From positions 63,886 through 107,927 of the forward strand of contig LAQC01000008.1 of the NCBI GenBank assembly GCA_000981645.1: a stretch of DNA of 44,042 nucleotides, given 5' to 3'. This document shows positions 19,492 to 27,893 of the stretch, piece after piece. The translations under genes were made by a program, and so were the position numbers. How positions within the stretch are numbered: position 1 is the first letter of the stretch; every line of letters begins with the position of its first letter. The stretch comes from Cryomorphaceae bacterium ASP10-05a (GTDB lineage Bacteria > Bacteroidota > Bacteroidia > Flavobacteriales_D > Sanyastnellaceae). Under the pieces are notes generated by a model. That model saw only the letters and a program-made list of their open reading frames with translations, was not told where the DNA came from and made no database searches.

Positions 19492-19758
19492 AAGTCCCAT
19501 AAGTTTTCTGACCAGACTTGTTGGAAGTTCTTCAGTCAGATTTGGCGCCTAGTTAATTAAACAGATAAAACGAGTCGATAGTTCATTCATATGTTATTGC
19601 TAATTAGTGTAACTGCAGTAGACTTCTGTGCTCTACTGATTCACATACCTATACAAGTCTTGTTTGAGGTTTAAATCGGCATAAGCCTATAGGGACACTC
19701 ATGAAGTAGGCGATGTCGTAGTTATAGCTTATTAGATTAGGCAATAGCCTAGATCTTC
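19492..19758. other. Gene-poor stretch before the methyltransferase gene
   Basis: No convincing gene is present. A short hydrophobic frame starts at an ATG near 19592 (MLLLISVTAVDFCALLIHIP, 28 codons). A hairpin CAGTAGA/TCTACTG (19616-19622 with 19632-19638, 9-nt loop) is visible. Stops are frequent in all frames afterwards. It may be decayed coding sequence or an unannotated RNA. Confidence 0.35.
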
Positions 19759-20514
19759 TTACCACCTTCCATCTACTTTCAGCAGATTCGTTTTTTTCTT
19801 AAGCGTTCTAAGTGTAATGAAAATAACAAATGAACCTAGGGTGAGCCATATCCACCATGAGTTTACTAGAAATTCTATGCTAAGAGTTTTGTAAAGCAAA
19901 TAGTTCTTTAATACGTTCAGTAAAAGAAACGAGATAAACACAGCGAAGAAGCCGTTGTATTCTCTCTTTAGAACATTCTTTAATGAAAAAGACATACTAG
20001 CATTAGACCATTTGCTGAGTTTAGGGATGAATGCTGGAGTTTTCTCAGCCCAATTAAGATAAGTATGTCCAAATTTCTTTCTAAGGAAAAACTCTTCTGC
20101 AAACATGATTCTCTCATAGTACAACCAGAATAATAACACCGTAAATGCGCTAAACCACCAGCTTCCTACATAAATCACTATTCCTATCCACATAAAAAAG
20201 TTTCCTACATATAAAGGATGTCTTACTGTGCTGTAAATTCCTTTGGTGTTTAATACTTCAGCTACTTGTCCAGCTTTAGTATTCCTACCCGAGGTAGACT
20301 TAGGAGTGAAACCTACAGTGATAGCTCTAATTAACTGACCAAACAAACTAATTCCTAGACATATCATACTCCAGCTAAAGCTATCATGGGGCACGTCTGT
20401 AGTCTCTGTTAGTAAAATTACAGCCACAGCCATGGCGTAAAGAGCCAATGGAAGAAAACTTCGCCATCTAAAAAGCCAGTTACCAGACTTATCAAATTCT
20501 TCTATTAATGCCAT
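19759..20514 (-). CDS. Isoprenylcysteine carboxyl methyltransferase (ICMT)-like membrane methyltransferase
   Basis: This 251-residue protein has about five or six membrane helices. It carries the ICMT/PEMT family signature GIYSTVRHPLYVGNFFMWIG, followed by ERIMFAEEFFLRKKFGHTY. In this fold the RHPxY and downstream E residues bind S-adenosylmethionine. Bacterial members methylate lipids or membrane substrates; LmtA of Leptospira, a family member, methylates the lipid A 1-phosphate. The substrate here is unknown. The gene is monocistronic, with a -7 element and a palindrome upstream. Confidence 0.82.
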   Translation of the reverse strand: MALIEEFDKSGNWLFRWRSFLPLALYAMAVAVILLTETTDVPHDSFSWSMICLGISLFGQLIRAITVGFTPKSTSGRNTKAGQVAEVLNTKGIYSTVRHPLYVGNFFMWIGIVIYVGSWWFSAFTVLLFWLYYERIMFAEEFFLRKKFGHTYLNWAEKTPAFIPKLSKWSNASMSFSLKNVLKREYNGFFAVFISFLLLNVLKNYLLYKTLSIEFLVNSWWIWLTLGSFVIFITLRTLKKKTNLLKVDGRW

Positions 20515-20529
20515 GAGGATGAGATTTAT

Positions 20530-20545
20530 TTTGTCGACAAATGTA
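20530..20545 (-). promoter_or_regulatory. Promoter with overlapping palindrome for the ICMT-like gene
   Basis: TACATTTG (20538-20545, read on the minus strand) matches the -7 consensus TAnnTTTG. The perfect 12-bp palindrome TTTGTCGACAAA (20530-20541) overlaps its 3' end and the predicted start site, a typical repressor position. Confidence 0.45.
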
Positions 20546-20645
20546 TTAAACTAATGCCGTACTATTTTACTTAGATGTGCTGCTGCTATAATAATCGATT
20601 AATTAAATTAAAACTCAGACGAAGGAGGTGTATTGTTATATTAAC

Positions 20646-20653
20646 TACATTTG
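20646..20653 (+). promoter_or_regulatory. -7 promoter element for the OmpA-family gene
   Basis: TACATTTG matches TAnnTTTG, 22 nt before the TTG start at 20676. It supports that start, because no in-frame ATG lies between it and residue 14. Confidence 0.45.
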
Positions 20654-20675
20654 ACTTACCTAAGTAAATTCTAAA

Positions 20676-21797
20676 TTGTACAGGCTTACCGTCTATATTT
20701 TTCTATGCATTTTTATGCATTGTGCTTTCTCTAGTTTAGGGCAAGAGGAAGAAAGATACACTGTAGTGGTTAATCTATACCAGCCTGTTTCTTCCTCAGA
20801 AAGTCAACTTTTAGAAGAAATATTATTATCTCAAATCGAGTATTATATTATAGAGAATACTTCATGGCAAGATGGAAAAATAATATTTCCGCTTAGCTCG
20901 AAAAAGATGGTGAGTAAATTGAATGAGTTGGTGGAAAATGACATTCAGTTTTATGACTATGAAGCGTTGGATGACTTTAAGGGTTTTTCAGAGACTGTAA
21001 AAAAGAAAATAGAGAATATTACTGCCGCAGAATTTAACGCTAACCTGAGAGGCTCTCTGGGTCAAAAACAATTAAAGCAGAATGAATTAAATCATCAGTT
21101 AAATGAGTTGATTTCGATTATAAAAACAGAGTTATATGTTTTTGGAGAAAAAGACGTACTGGTAAATTCTACAGAAATTTATCCAAACCTAACCAGTCAA
21201 GAAAAGGAAGAGTTAATAAAACAAATAGAAGAATTTAAAGACGGTGATTTGCTGAGTTCTATAGAGCTTTCTTATACTGAAATGAAGGCCGAAGATGAAT
21301 CTGGAATATTTATAGGCGCACCAAGGAAAGAGGACTTGGCAGATAAGATATTAAATATGCTAGCAGCTAATGCACAAAGGTTAGAGCGTTTAGAGTCGGA
21401 ATTAATTCAGCTTCAGATAGGTGGGGTAAGTGAAATCCCTGTAGTAAATTATGAGAATGATTTGAAGCTGTTAAGTCAGCTTCCTGAGTCTATGGATTTC
21501 TATTTTAATTCGGGTAGTACTTGGTTGTCTTCAGGAACCTTACTCCAGTTAAATGAGGTAGTAGAAATTCTAGCCAAAGCACCTTCTGTAAAGGTCGTTA
21601 TAACAGGTTATGCGGATAAGACAGGAGCGGAGCAAACGAATCTAAAATTGTCTAAAAAACGTGCTCAGGCTATTAAGTACTTTATGAAAGAGAGCGGAAT
21701 GTCTAAAGATAGATTCATTATTAATTATTATGGAGCTTCTAAATCTGAAGGCTTTAGTAATGAAGATAGGCGAGTGGAAATCAAATTTTTCATTTAG
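20676..21797 (+). CDS. OmpA family protein
   Basis: This 373-residue exported protein appears to start at TTG 20676. The encoded N-terminus (YRLTVYIFLCIFMHCAFSS, ending LGQ) is a good signal peptide, and the only in-frame ATG (residue 14) would destroy it. A stop lies five codons upstream. The middle is an alpha-helical, partly coiled-coil region (about 100-260). The C-terminal ~100 residues are an OmpA/MotB peptidoglycan-binding domain: MDFYFNSGSTWLSSG, VVITGYADKTGAEQTN, LSKKRAQAIKYFM and EDRRVEI. It probably tethers the envelope to peptidoglycan. The FAH-family gene follows 34 nt downstream. Confidence 0.85.
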   Translation: MYRLTVYIFLCIFMHCAFSSLGQEEERYTVVVNLYQPVSSSESQLLEEILLSQIEYYIIENTSWQDGKIIFPLSSKKMVSKLNELVENDIQFYDYEALDDFKGFSETVKKKIENITAAEFNANLRGSLGQKQLKQNELNHQLNELISIIKTELYVFGEKDVLVNSTEIYPNLTSQEKEELIKQIEEFKDGDLLSSIELSYTEMKAEDESGIFIGAPRKEDLADKILNMLAANAQRLERLESELIQLQIGGVSEIPVVNYENDLKLLSQLPESMDFYFNSGSTWLSSGTLLQLNEVVEILAKAPSVKVVITGYADKTGAEQTNLKLSKKRAQAIKYFMKESGMSKDRFIINYYGASKSEGFSNEDRRVEIKFFI

Positions 21798-21831
21798 AAA
21801 TCTGAACTAATATCATCCCGAAATTAGGCTG

Positions 21832-22446
21832 ATGAAAATAATTTGTATAGGCAGGAATTACGTAGACCATACTAAGGAATTGAATAACCCAATTCCTAGT
21901 GAGCCGATTTTTTTTTTAAAACCTGACTCCTCTATTCTGCCTAGCCGCACAGCTTTTTACATTCCCGATTTTTCTGATGAGGTGCACTTCGAGGTAGAAT
22001 TGGTCTATAAAATCTGCAAACTGGGAAAGCATATATCAGTAAAACACGCAGAACGTTACTATGATGAGATTGGTCTAGGAATCGACTTTACTGCTAGAGA
22101 TGTCCAGTCTGAACTAAAGTCAAAAGGTCATCCATGGGAAAAGGCCAAGGCATTTGATGGATCAGCTGTGATTTCTCGTCATTTTTTTCCGAAAAGCCAT
22201 TTTACTGATTTAAATAATATAAAGTTCTCTTTAAACCAGAATATAGAAACTGTTCAAAACGGAAATAATAGTGATATGATTTTTGATATAGATACTATCA
22301 TTAGTCATGTTTCTCAGTACATGACTCTAAAGATGGGTGATCTTATTTTTACAGGTACACCAGCAGGAGTGGGGAAGGTTTATGAAGATGATGTGCTAAA
22401 AGGGTTTATCGGTGATAAAGAAATGTTTAAGGTGAACATAAAGTAA
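21832..22446 (+). CDS. Fumarylacetoacetate hydrolase (FAH) family protein
   Basis: This 204-residue cytosolic enzyme begins MKIICIGRNYVDHTKEL, the short N-terminus of FAHD1-type members. The acidic metal ligands are Glu54 and Glu56 in HFEVEL and Asp85 in GIDFTARD. FTGTPAGVG near the end is the family's active-site loop. Members hydrolyse acylpyruvates or decarboxylate oxaloacetate with Mg2+; the exact substrate cannot be told. The short form lacks the N-terminal domain of true fumarylacetoacetase. It ends at a bidirectional terminator. Confidence 0.9.
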   Translation: MKIICIGRNYVDHTKELNNPIPSEPIFFLKPDSSILPSRTAFYIPDFSDEVHFEVELVYKICKLGKHISVKHAERYYDEIGLGIDFTARDVQSELKSKGHPWEKAKAFDGSAVISRHFFPKSHFTDLNNIKFSLNQNIETVQNGNNSDMIFDIDTIISHVSQYMTLKMGDLIFTGTPAGVGKVYEDDVLKGFIGDKEMFKVNIK

Positions 22447-22485
22447 GGCGCTGCTAAATGCCTGTCTTGGAGATGGGAAATAAAA

Positions 22486-22514
22486 AAAAGCGACTCCCAT
22501 AAGAAGTCGCTTTT
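22486..22514. terminator. Bidirectional intrinsic terminator
   Basis: AAAAGCGACT (22486-22495) pairs with AGTCGCTTTT (22505-22514) around a 9-nt loop, with an A-run before and Ts after. It serves the convergent FAH gene and ASPIC/UnbV gene. Confidence 0.9.
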
Positions 22515-22537
22515 CATTTAAAATTTTAGTGCAAAGC

Positions 22538-24586
22538 TTACTCCTTCACGAATTGAACTTGGTGATATACTCCATTAGCATTTATTCTGGCTAAATAGGT
22601 TCCTGCAGAAATATCTGCAAGTTTTATTCTATTGTCCTTAACTAAAATGCTCATTACTATCCTTCCACTTAAATCTAGAATTTCAATAGGGAAACTATTG
22701 AAGTTCATGTTTGACGATATGTTTAAGAAGTCAGAAGTAGGGTTAGGGTAAACATTAAATTCTTCAGCTAGTACTTCCTGAACGCTAACGACATCACCTT
22801 CTATTTCTACTATGTTTAGGGTGTTATTGGCATACACATTATTTAAAGTAGTAACTATTCCAGATGGCCAGTTAATAGTAACTGACTCCACGATTTCATC
22901 TTGTCCAAGACCAAAATGAGCTGTAAGCATACTCATGTTTCCGAATCCATCTCCACTTTTAATATCTCTAATTTGAGTACCGAGATTACTTTCTATAGTC
23001 ACTCTAGCTCCGATTCCGTTCTTATTACTTTGTACTCCGATTGGATTTATTTTCAGGTAATTATTTCCTTCACTTTGATTAAAATAAATCTCCCCTCCGA
23101 ATGGGCTTACTATATCTAAATATCCATCATTGTTAAGGTCTCCAACAGGTCCGTTATTGACGGCTGTATTAGAGTGAGTGAATGTCATATCTCCGTTATT
23201 AAGTAGCATGGTGGTGCCGCTAATGTCGATGTCTACATAGCCATCATTATTATAATCATGGCATACATGCTCTATGCCTGTGGGCATAGAAGCTAAAATT
23301 CCTGTTTCGGTAGTTATATCTATGAATATTCCATCATCGTTTCTCATCATTTTATGGCTTCCGTTACTCGTAGAGCTAGCTCCTATGAATACATCCATAT
23401 CTCCGTCATTATCATAATCAGCCCATGCACTAGACCAGGTCTGAAGATTATCAGCAAGACCTACTTCTTCTCCTACCTCTGTGAATGTGCCATCACCGTT
23501 ATTTCTATGCAGTTGGTTAATGTTTTCAGGTACATCACCTCCTCTGCACTTAGCTATGAACATGTCAATAAGTCCATCATTATTATAATCTGTCCAAACA
23601 GATCCGTAGTTACCTCCGTTTGGAGTTTCTCCTAATCCACCTTGGATATACTCAAACCCACCGGCTCCATCACTAAGCATGTAGACATTTGGTGCTACAT
23701 CATGACACATATAGGCATCAAGGATTCCATCATTATTAATATCTACCATATTTCCTCTTTGACAGAAAACATATTCATCTGTAGCCCATTCGGTGAATGT
23801 AGCTCCATCATCTGATCTTAACATTAATGAAACTCCGCCACCGCCTCCATACATGAGGTCGTTCATTCCGTTATTGTCTAAGTCTCCAGCAGCTATGCTC
23901 CATGAGGGACTGTTTTCAGGAGTTGGTCCTTCTATATTTCCTGATAAGAATGTTCCATTTTCTTGCTGGTACGATACAGTAGCCGTAGCGCCTGATACAC
24001 TTACAATATCGTCTAGGAAATCGCCATTCATGTCTACCACACAGTCTCCTGTAATTACATTAGGCAGTGTTGTAGCTTCGAATGTTATAAGCGTTTCAGG
24101 AGTGTCACCACCACCACCGTCATCATCTGGATCTACATAGTTTTCTACATCATCTTCATTTCCTATATAAAACTCACCAGAATTAGTTGTCCATTGATCA
24201 TCGAAAACGATGAAGTAAGTAATTCCTTCTTCAGCTTCAAAAGTTAGGTCTGAAGTATATCCTGTTCCTCCATCGTCATTTCCAGCTACACATGTTAGCG
24301 AGCTGCATGCTCCGGTTAGGATGTTTAATCTAGAATCCCAGTTACCGTTCTGGCTAAGGCTGGAAGTAACTAATAAAGTTTCATCTTCCTCTGCTGTGTA
24401 GTAATACCAATTAACTGACTCACCTATTAATAGGCCTGCACATTCCAGATCATTAGATACTTCACCTATAAGAGTTTCACATTCATGTGTGCCTTGAGAG
24501 ACTTCCAAAGCCTCTTCGCAAGAGTTTTGAGCTAGCATAAGTCCATGTGAGAGGACCAATGTAAATATTAGTGAAATTTTTTTCAT
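22538..24586 (-). CDS. FG-GAP repeat and ASPIC/UnbV domain protein with T9SS type A sorting domain
   Basis: This 682-residue protein has signal peptide MKKISLIFTLVLSHGLMLAQ. An N-terminal pre-peptidase-like beta domain (about 22-150) ends in an acidic linker (DPDDDGGGGD). FG-GAP/VCBS calcium repeats follow (DLDNNGMNDLMYG, DYNNDGLIDMFIA, DYDNDGDMDVFIG, DYNNDGYVDIDIS). An ASPIC/UnbV domain (GIGARVTIES to VTINWPSGIV) comes next, then a T9SS domain from FNVYPNPTSDF. This CRTAC1-like layout is surface-exposed and calcium-binding; substrate unknown. It starts 21 nt after the diheme cytochrome gene, so the two form an operon. Confidence 0.88.
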   Translation of the reverse strand: MKKISLIFTLVLSHGLMLAQNSCEEALEVSQGTHECETLIGEVSNDLECAGLLIGESVNWYYYTAEEDETLLVTSSLSQNGNWDSRLNILTGACSSLTCVAGNDDGGTGYTSDLTFEAEEGITYFIVFDDQWTTNSGEFYIGNEDDVENYVDPDDDGGGGDTPETLITFEATTLPNVITGDCVVDMNGDFLDDIVSVSGATATVSYQQENGTFLSGNIEGPTPENSPSWSIAAGDLDNNGMNDLMYGGGGGVSLMLRSDDGATFTEWATDEYVFCQRGNMVDINNDGILDAYMCHDVAPNVYMLSDGAGGFEYIQGGLGETPNGGNYGSVWTDYNNDGLIDMFIAKCRGGDVPENINQLHRNNGDGTFTEVGEEVGLADNLQTWSSAWADYDNDGDMDVFIGASSTSNGSHKMMRNDDGIFIDITTETGILASMPTGIEHVCHDYNNDGYVDIDISGTTMLLNNGDMTFTHSNTAVNNGPVGDLNNDGYLDIVSPFGGEIYFNQSEGNNYLKINPIGVQSNKNGIGARVTIESNLGTQIRDIKSGDGFGNMSMLTAHFGLGQDEIVESVTINWPSGIVTTLNNVYANNTLNIVEIEGDVVSVQEVLAEEFNVYPNPTSDFLNISSNMNFNSFPIEILDLSGRIVMSILVKDNRIKLADISAGTYLARINANGVYHQVQFVKE

Positions 24587-24607
24587 TTGGTTTAAGATTT
24601 ATAATTA

Positions 24608-25702
24608 TTACTCGCAGTTTATTTCTAATTCATTTATCCACTCACCAATTAAGTCTACACTTTCTTGATGAATGATAGTTCTTCCCATTAAAGGCATTCT
24701 CTGTGATACTTCTGTAGTGTTCATCCTATAAAACATCATTGACCTAGCAGCATTTCCAGGAGCTACTACATAAGTTTGAAATGGATCTATAGGCTCTGCA
24801 GGTTCTATGCACAGGCCTAAGTTTTCCATTAAAAGAGTTTCATTCCATGCAAACCGCATAGGTCTGTAACTGCAGTGACTATCTTCTCTATGACAGTGTG
24901 CACAGTTCATATCTAAATAAGCTCTTACTCTATCTAATTTTGGTAGATTTTCATCAGTCCAGTCGGCTACTGTTTCTACGCTGGTAGGAAGGTCATCTTC
25001 TAAGAGACCGAAGTCTACCCATTTTTCAAGTTGGTTCATAGCACCGTCAGAATAGGAGTATGTTTTATTCAGGTTTTGCGGTTTAGGGCCTATTGGGAGA
25101 GCGTCATTGGTTCTTTTATGACAGGTGAAGCACTCTGTTTCAGAAGGGATTCTGTAAGTGAGTGAAATAAGTTCACCGTCATCATTAATAAACTCTAAAT
25201 CTCTATTCTGTCCGTTTAAGTCAAACACAGCTTCTTCTTGGTCATCGTTCCAGATGTAATCAGCGAATTTCCATTCTCCATTCAGTTTATAAAGAAGTCT
25301 AGTTTCTATTAGCTGAGTCTCATTAATAGGTTGAACATTTTCGTAATAGAAGGTTTTAATAATGATAGTCTCATCTGGCATATCCAATAATTCGCTGTCT
25401 ACATTATAAGTAGCTTTAGCGTCTTCGGGCATCCAAATAAATCTTTTTTTATGGGCGTAATCTGAGAAAAGAGGGGTGATTACATCATAAGGCAGAATAT
25501 CATCTGTTACATTTTGCTCTTTCATGTCTCCTATGAAAAAGCCATAATCAGATAAGTTTGGCAGAGGGAATTGGTTGAAATTGAATTTACCTTCAACTGG
25601 AGTAATGCAGTCTTCAGGAAGCATGTCATCATCTCGCTTACATTTTGTAAGCGTGAAGATAACGACCAATACGGTTGCCAAAACTAGCCTAATCCGGTTC
25701 AT
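24608..25702 (-). CDS. SO2930-family diheme c-type cytochrome
   Basis: This 364-residue protein has an N-terminal hydrophobic signal ending TLTKC; Lys before Cys is unusual for a lipobox, so lipid anchoring is only possible. Two c-heme sites are visible, CFTCH (191-195) and CAHCH (267-271). The sequence around PLFSDYAHKKRFIWMP, SETECFTCH and LDMNCAHCH matches the SO2930-type family as I know it. It acts outside the cytoplasmic membrane in electron transfer; donors and acceptors are unknown. It is the first gene of a two-gene operon with the ASPIC/UnbV protein. Confidence 0.85.
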   Translation of the reverse strand: MNRIRLVLATVLVVIFTLTKCKRDDDMLPEDCITPVEGKFNFNQFPLPNLSDYGFFIGDMKEQNVTDDILPYDVITPLFSDYAHKKRFIWMPEDAKATYNVDSELLDMPDETIIIKTFYYENVQPINETQLIETRLLYKLNGEWKFADYIWNDDQEEAVFDLNGQNRDLEFINDDGELISLTYRIPSETECFTCHKRTNDALPIGPKPQNLNKTYSYSDGAMNQLEKWVDFGLLEDDLPTSVETVADWTDENLPKLDRVRAYLDMNCAHCHREDSHCSYRPMRFAWNETLLMENLGLCIEPAEPIDPFQTYVVAPGNAARSMMFYRMNTTEVSQRMPLMGRTIIHQESVDLIGEWINELEINCE

Positions 25703-25867
25703 TATTGCTGGTGTGTCTATTTAAGAGAACTACTCTTAGTGAATAAGACTAAGTGGGCGGTACTATAGTTGCTTGGGTCTTTTCTAAAAAAAAACAATCA
25801 AGATCGAACCAGTAAAATGCAATACACCGTGAAGTTACTTAGTCGTAATAGGAAAGGATTGAAGAGA

Positions 25868-25898
25868 ATAAAAAAAGCCGCTCTTTTAAGAACGGCTT
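25868..25898 (-). terminator. Terminator of tRNA-Leu
   Basis: On the minus strand AAGCCG (25893-25898) pairs with CGGCTT (25875-25880). An inner TCTT/AAGA extension follows and a run of Ts comes after the stem. Confidence 0.85.
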
Positions 25899-25900
25899 AG

Positions 25901-25984
25901 TGCCCAGAGCGGGACTCGAACCCGCACGTCCATAAGAACACATGGCCCTCAACCATGCCTGTCTACCAATTTCAGCACCTGGGC
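25901..25984 (-). tRNA. tRNA-Leu (anticodon GAG)
   Basis: The minus strand folds as a class II tRNA of 84 nt. The acceptor stem is GCCCAGG/TCTGGGC with discriminator A. The anticodon stem CATGG/CCATG holds loop TTGAGGG (anticodon at 25948-25950). A long variable arm is present, and the T arm is GCGGGTTCGAGTCCCGC. The anticodon reads CUC and CUU codons. CCA is not encoded. A dedicated terminator follows. Confidence 0.97.
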
Positions 25985-26040
25985 AGGTGACTTTTACTCT
26001 CTGCTCTAATCAGAGTTTTACCGTAATGCAAAATATAAAA

Positions 26041-26066
26041 AAAGCTCCAACTAATGTTGAAGCTTT
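26041..26066 (-). terminator. Terminator of tRNA-Lys
   Basis: An 11-bp stem (26041-26051 with 26056-26066, TAAT loop, one G-T pair) is followed on the minus strand by a T-run. Each tRNA therefore has its own terminator. Confidence 0.85.
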
Positions 26067-26069
26067 TAG

Positions 26070-26142
26070 TGACCCCTCTGGGGTTCGAACCCAGGACCCT
26101 ATCCTTAAAAGGGATATGCTCTACCAGCTGAGCTAAGAGATC
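26070..26142 (-). tRNA. tRNA-Lys (anticodon UUU)
   Basis: This is a 73-nt class I tRNA on the minus strand. The acceptor is GATCTCT/AGGGGTC with discriminator A. The D arm contains AGCTCAGCTGGTAGAGC. The anticodon stem TATCC/GGATA holds loop CTTTTAA (anticodon at 26107-26109), and the T arm is CTGGGTTCGAACCCCAG. It decodes AAA and AAG. CCA is not encoded. Confidence 0.97.
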
Positions 26143-26162
26143 AGTCTCTTTTTTTGAGAGTG

Positions 26163-26170
26163 CAAATATA
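26163..26170 (-). promoter_or_regulatory. -7 promoter element for the tRNAs
   Basis: The minus strand reads TATATTTG, matching TAnnTTTG, 20 nt upstream of the 5' end of tRNA-Lys. Confidence 0.5.
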
Positions 26171-26234
26171 ATAGGGTAACCTTGAATAAAAAAAGGAAAA
26201 GTCCAACTATTTATTTAATTTTTTAAATAGCTCA

Positions 26235-27398
26235 TTAGCTTGCGTTTGGAGCTCTTTTAAATTCTTTTTCTCTATCAAACAAATATCGGTATGTCGCTAG
26301 AGTTCTATAAACAGTAGCCTCCGAATTTTCGCATACTTTTATCATTTTCGGATTAAAGTCCCCTATCCAAGTCATAACAGTTTGGTTGTACCTCCCTTGT
26401 GGCACTATGTTTTCTACGCCAAACATAATTAGAGCAGACTCGATTCCTTTTCCATGATAATCTCTATCTACACCGAAAACGATTCCTACCATCGTGCTTG
26501 GCGTTTTTTTCCACCTGTGATATAAGAATTTAAGCTTTCCTATGAGATTTAAGTTTCCATTGATGTATTTAAAAATATCGTTTAGCTCAGGAATGTTAAT
26601 ATGGAATCCTATTGGTTTTTCACCGTCATAAGCGAAAATCAGGATATCTCTGTCCATAATTGGTTTAAGGGATTTCATTGTTCTCTGAGCTTGTGCTCTT
26701 TTCATGGGAGAGAATCCATGATGACCACCCCACGCGTTATTATATACAGTCAGAAAATCATCACCAATTTTTTCTAGTGACTTTCCTCTGCAGTTACTCA
26801 CTGAGTAGTTTTTTTCGGGATCTATAGAGTTTCGTTTTCTGTGAAATACTTCTTGCATAGGAACATGCATATCTCTATAGTATACGAGCTGTTTATAATA
26901 TATTTGGAATCCGTACTCTTCGAGAAATTCTTTATAATATTTTGGATGGTGATTCATTCCATACGTATTCTGGTCAGTGAAATTTTCTATCAAAGTTCCC
27001 CAGAACATGTTTTTCTCACCGAAGTTCACTATCCCATCCATAGCTTCAATTCCATCAGATGCAAGCCATTCTTTGGCCGCATCTAGGAGTTTAAAAGCGA
27101 CTTCCTTATTATTTATGGACTCGAAAAACCCGATTCCTCCCGTGGGCTGTTCCATTCCTTTCGAGTACTTTTTTTCTATAAAACAGGCTATTCTGCCAGA
27201 AATAACATTATCCTTTCTAATTATCCATCGGATGGCCTTTCCAGCTTCAAAAGCTTTGTTTTTAGTAGGGTTAAAGATTTTAGCAATGTCTTGTTTTACA
27301 TAGGGAACAAAGGACGGGAGGTCTTTATAGATTTCGGAACCGAATTCTAACCAAATTTTTGCTGTCTTTTTATCAGTTACTTTTATTAATTCTAGCAT
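26235..27398 (-). CDS. GNAT/FemAB-like acyltransferase family protein of unknown substrate
   Basis: This 387-residue soluble protein belongs to a conserved Bacteroidota family without a firm function. The C-terminal half looks like a GNAT fold: LIFAYDGEKPIGFHINIPELND, then GIVFGVDRDYHGKGIESALI, where the YHGKGI stretch resembles the acyl-CoA pyrophosphate loop. The N-terminal half has YNQ/NHHPKYYKEFLEEYGF features common to this family. No signal peptide or membrane helix is seen. It lies alone between the tRNAs and a divergent secreted-protein pair. Acetyltransferase activity is inference. Confidence 0.65.
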   Translation of the reverse strand: MLELIKVTDKKTAKIWLEFGSEIYKDLPSFVPYVKQDIAKIFNPTKNKAFEAGKAIRWIIRKDNVISGRIACFIEKKYSKGMEQPTGGIGFFESINNKEVAFKLLDAAKEWLASDGIEAMDGIVNFGEKNMFWGTLIENFTDQNTYGMNHHPKYYKEFLEEYGFQIYYKQLVYYRDMHVPMQEVFHRKRNSIDPEKNYSVSNCRGKSLEKIGDDFLTVYNNAWGGHHGFSPMKRAQAQRTMKSLKPIMDRDILIFAYDGEKPIGFHINIPELNDIFKYINGNLNLIGKLKFLYHRWKKTPSTMVGIVFGVDRDYHGKGIESALIMFGVENIVPQGRYNQTVMTWIGDFNPKMIKVCENSEATVYRTLATYRYLFDREKEFKRAPNAS

Positions 27399-27504
27399 AC
27401 AATGAGTTTCTAAACGGGGCGAAGTTAGCTAAATAAATTGCTCTTGGTAGGCAACCTTTCTGTACTTTAGGGCATCTAGTTATAAACCGGAAAATCAATC
27501 AAAA

Positions 27505-27891
27505 ATGAAATTTTTATTTACCACTTTATTTACAGTGTTCAGTATAGCTTCAGCGCTAAGTCAAACAGACCAAAATACAGAAGTCTCAGCGGACAATCCT
27601 TTATACATGGAGTGGGTTTCTGAAAATGGATTTAGATTTATTTCTGACTTTAAGCAAGGTGAAATTACATTAGATGCCTCAGAGGTTATAGATTCAGAGG
27701 GAAATGCCATTTCAGAAGAGGTTAGTAAAATCACCTTTGATATTACTATGTATGACTTTAACTTAATCGTAGCACCTGAGAAGAATACGTTGATTAAAAT
27801 AACTGATCATAAAGCTATTTTTATAAAAGCAAAGCATCGTCAAGAGGTATTATTCAAAAGACATCTAATAAACACATCTGCTAATAATTAA
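27505..27891 (+). CDS. Small secreted protein of unknown function
   Basis: This 128-residue protein has signal peptide MKFLFTTLFTVFSIASALSQ and a small beta-rich domain with no motif I recognise. The stop is followed after 2 nt by the start of the large T9SS type B protein, so the two are co-translated partners. TACTTTAG (27463-27470) is a 7/8 match to a -7 element, with TTG 16 nt before it. It may be a partner or chaperone of the large protein, but this is inference. Confidence 0.7.
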   Translation: MKFLFTTLFTVFSIASALSQTDQNTEVSADNPLYMEWVSENGFRFISDFKQGEITLDASEVIDSEGNAISEEVSKITFDITMYDFNLIVAPEKNTLIKITDHKAIFIKAKHRQEVLFKRHLINTSANN

Positions 27892-27893
27892 GC

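Noticed and set aside
23354-24140. Open plus-strand frames of 93 and 115 codons
   Set aside because: They lie antisense within the FG-GAP/ASPIC gene, whose repeats keep the opposite strand open; the peptides have no domain character.
26841-27303. Open plus-strand frames of 81 and 108 codons
   Set aside because: Antisense to the conserved acyltransferase-like gene; no signal, motif or promoter.
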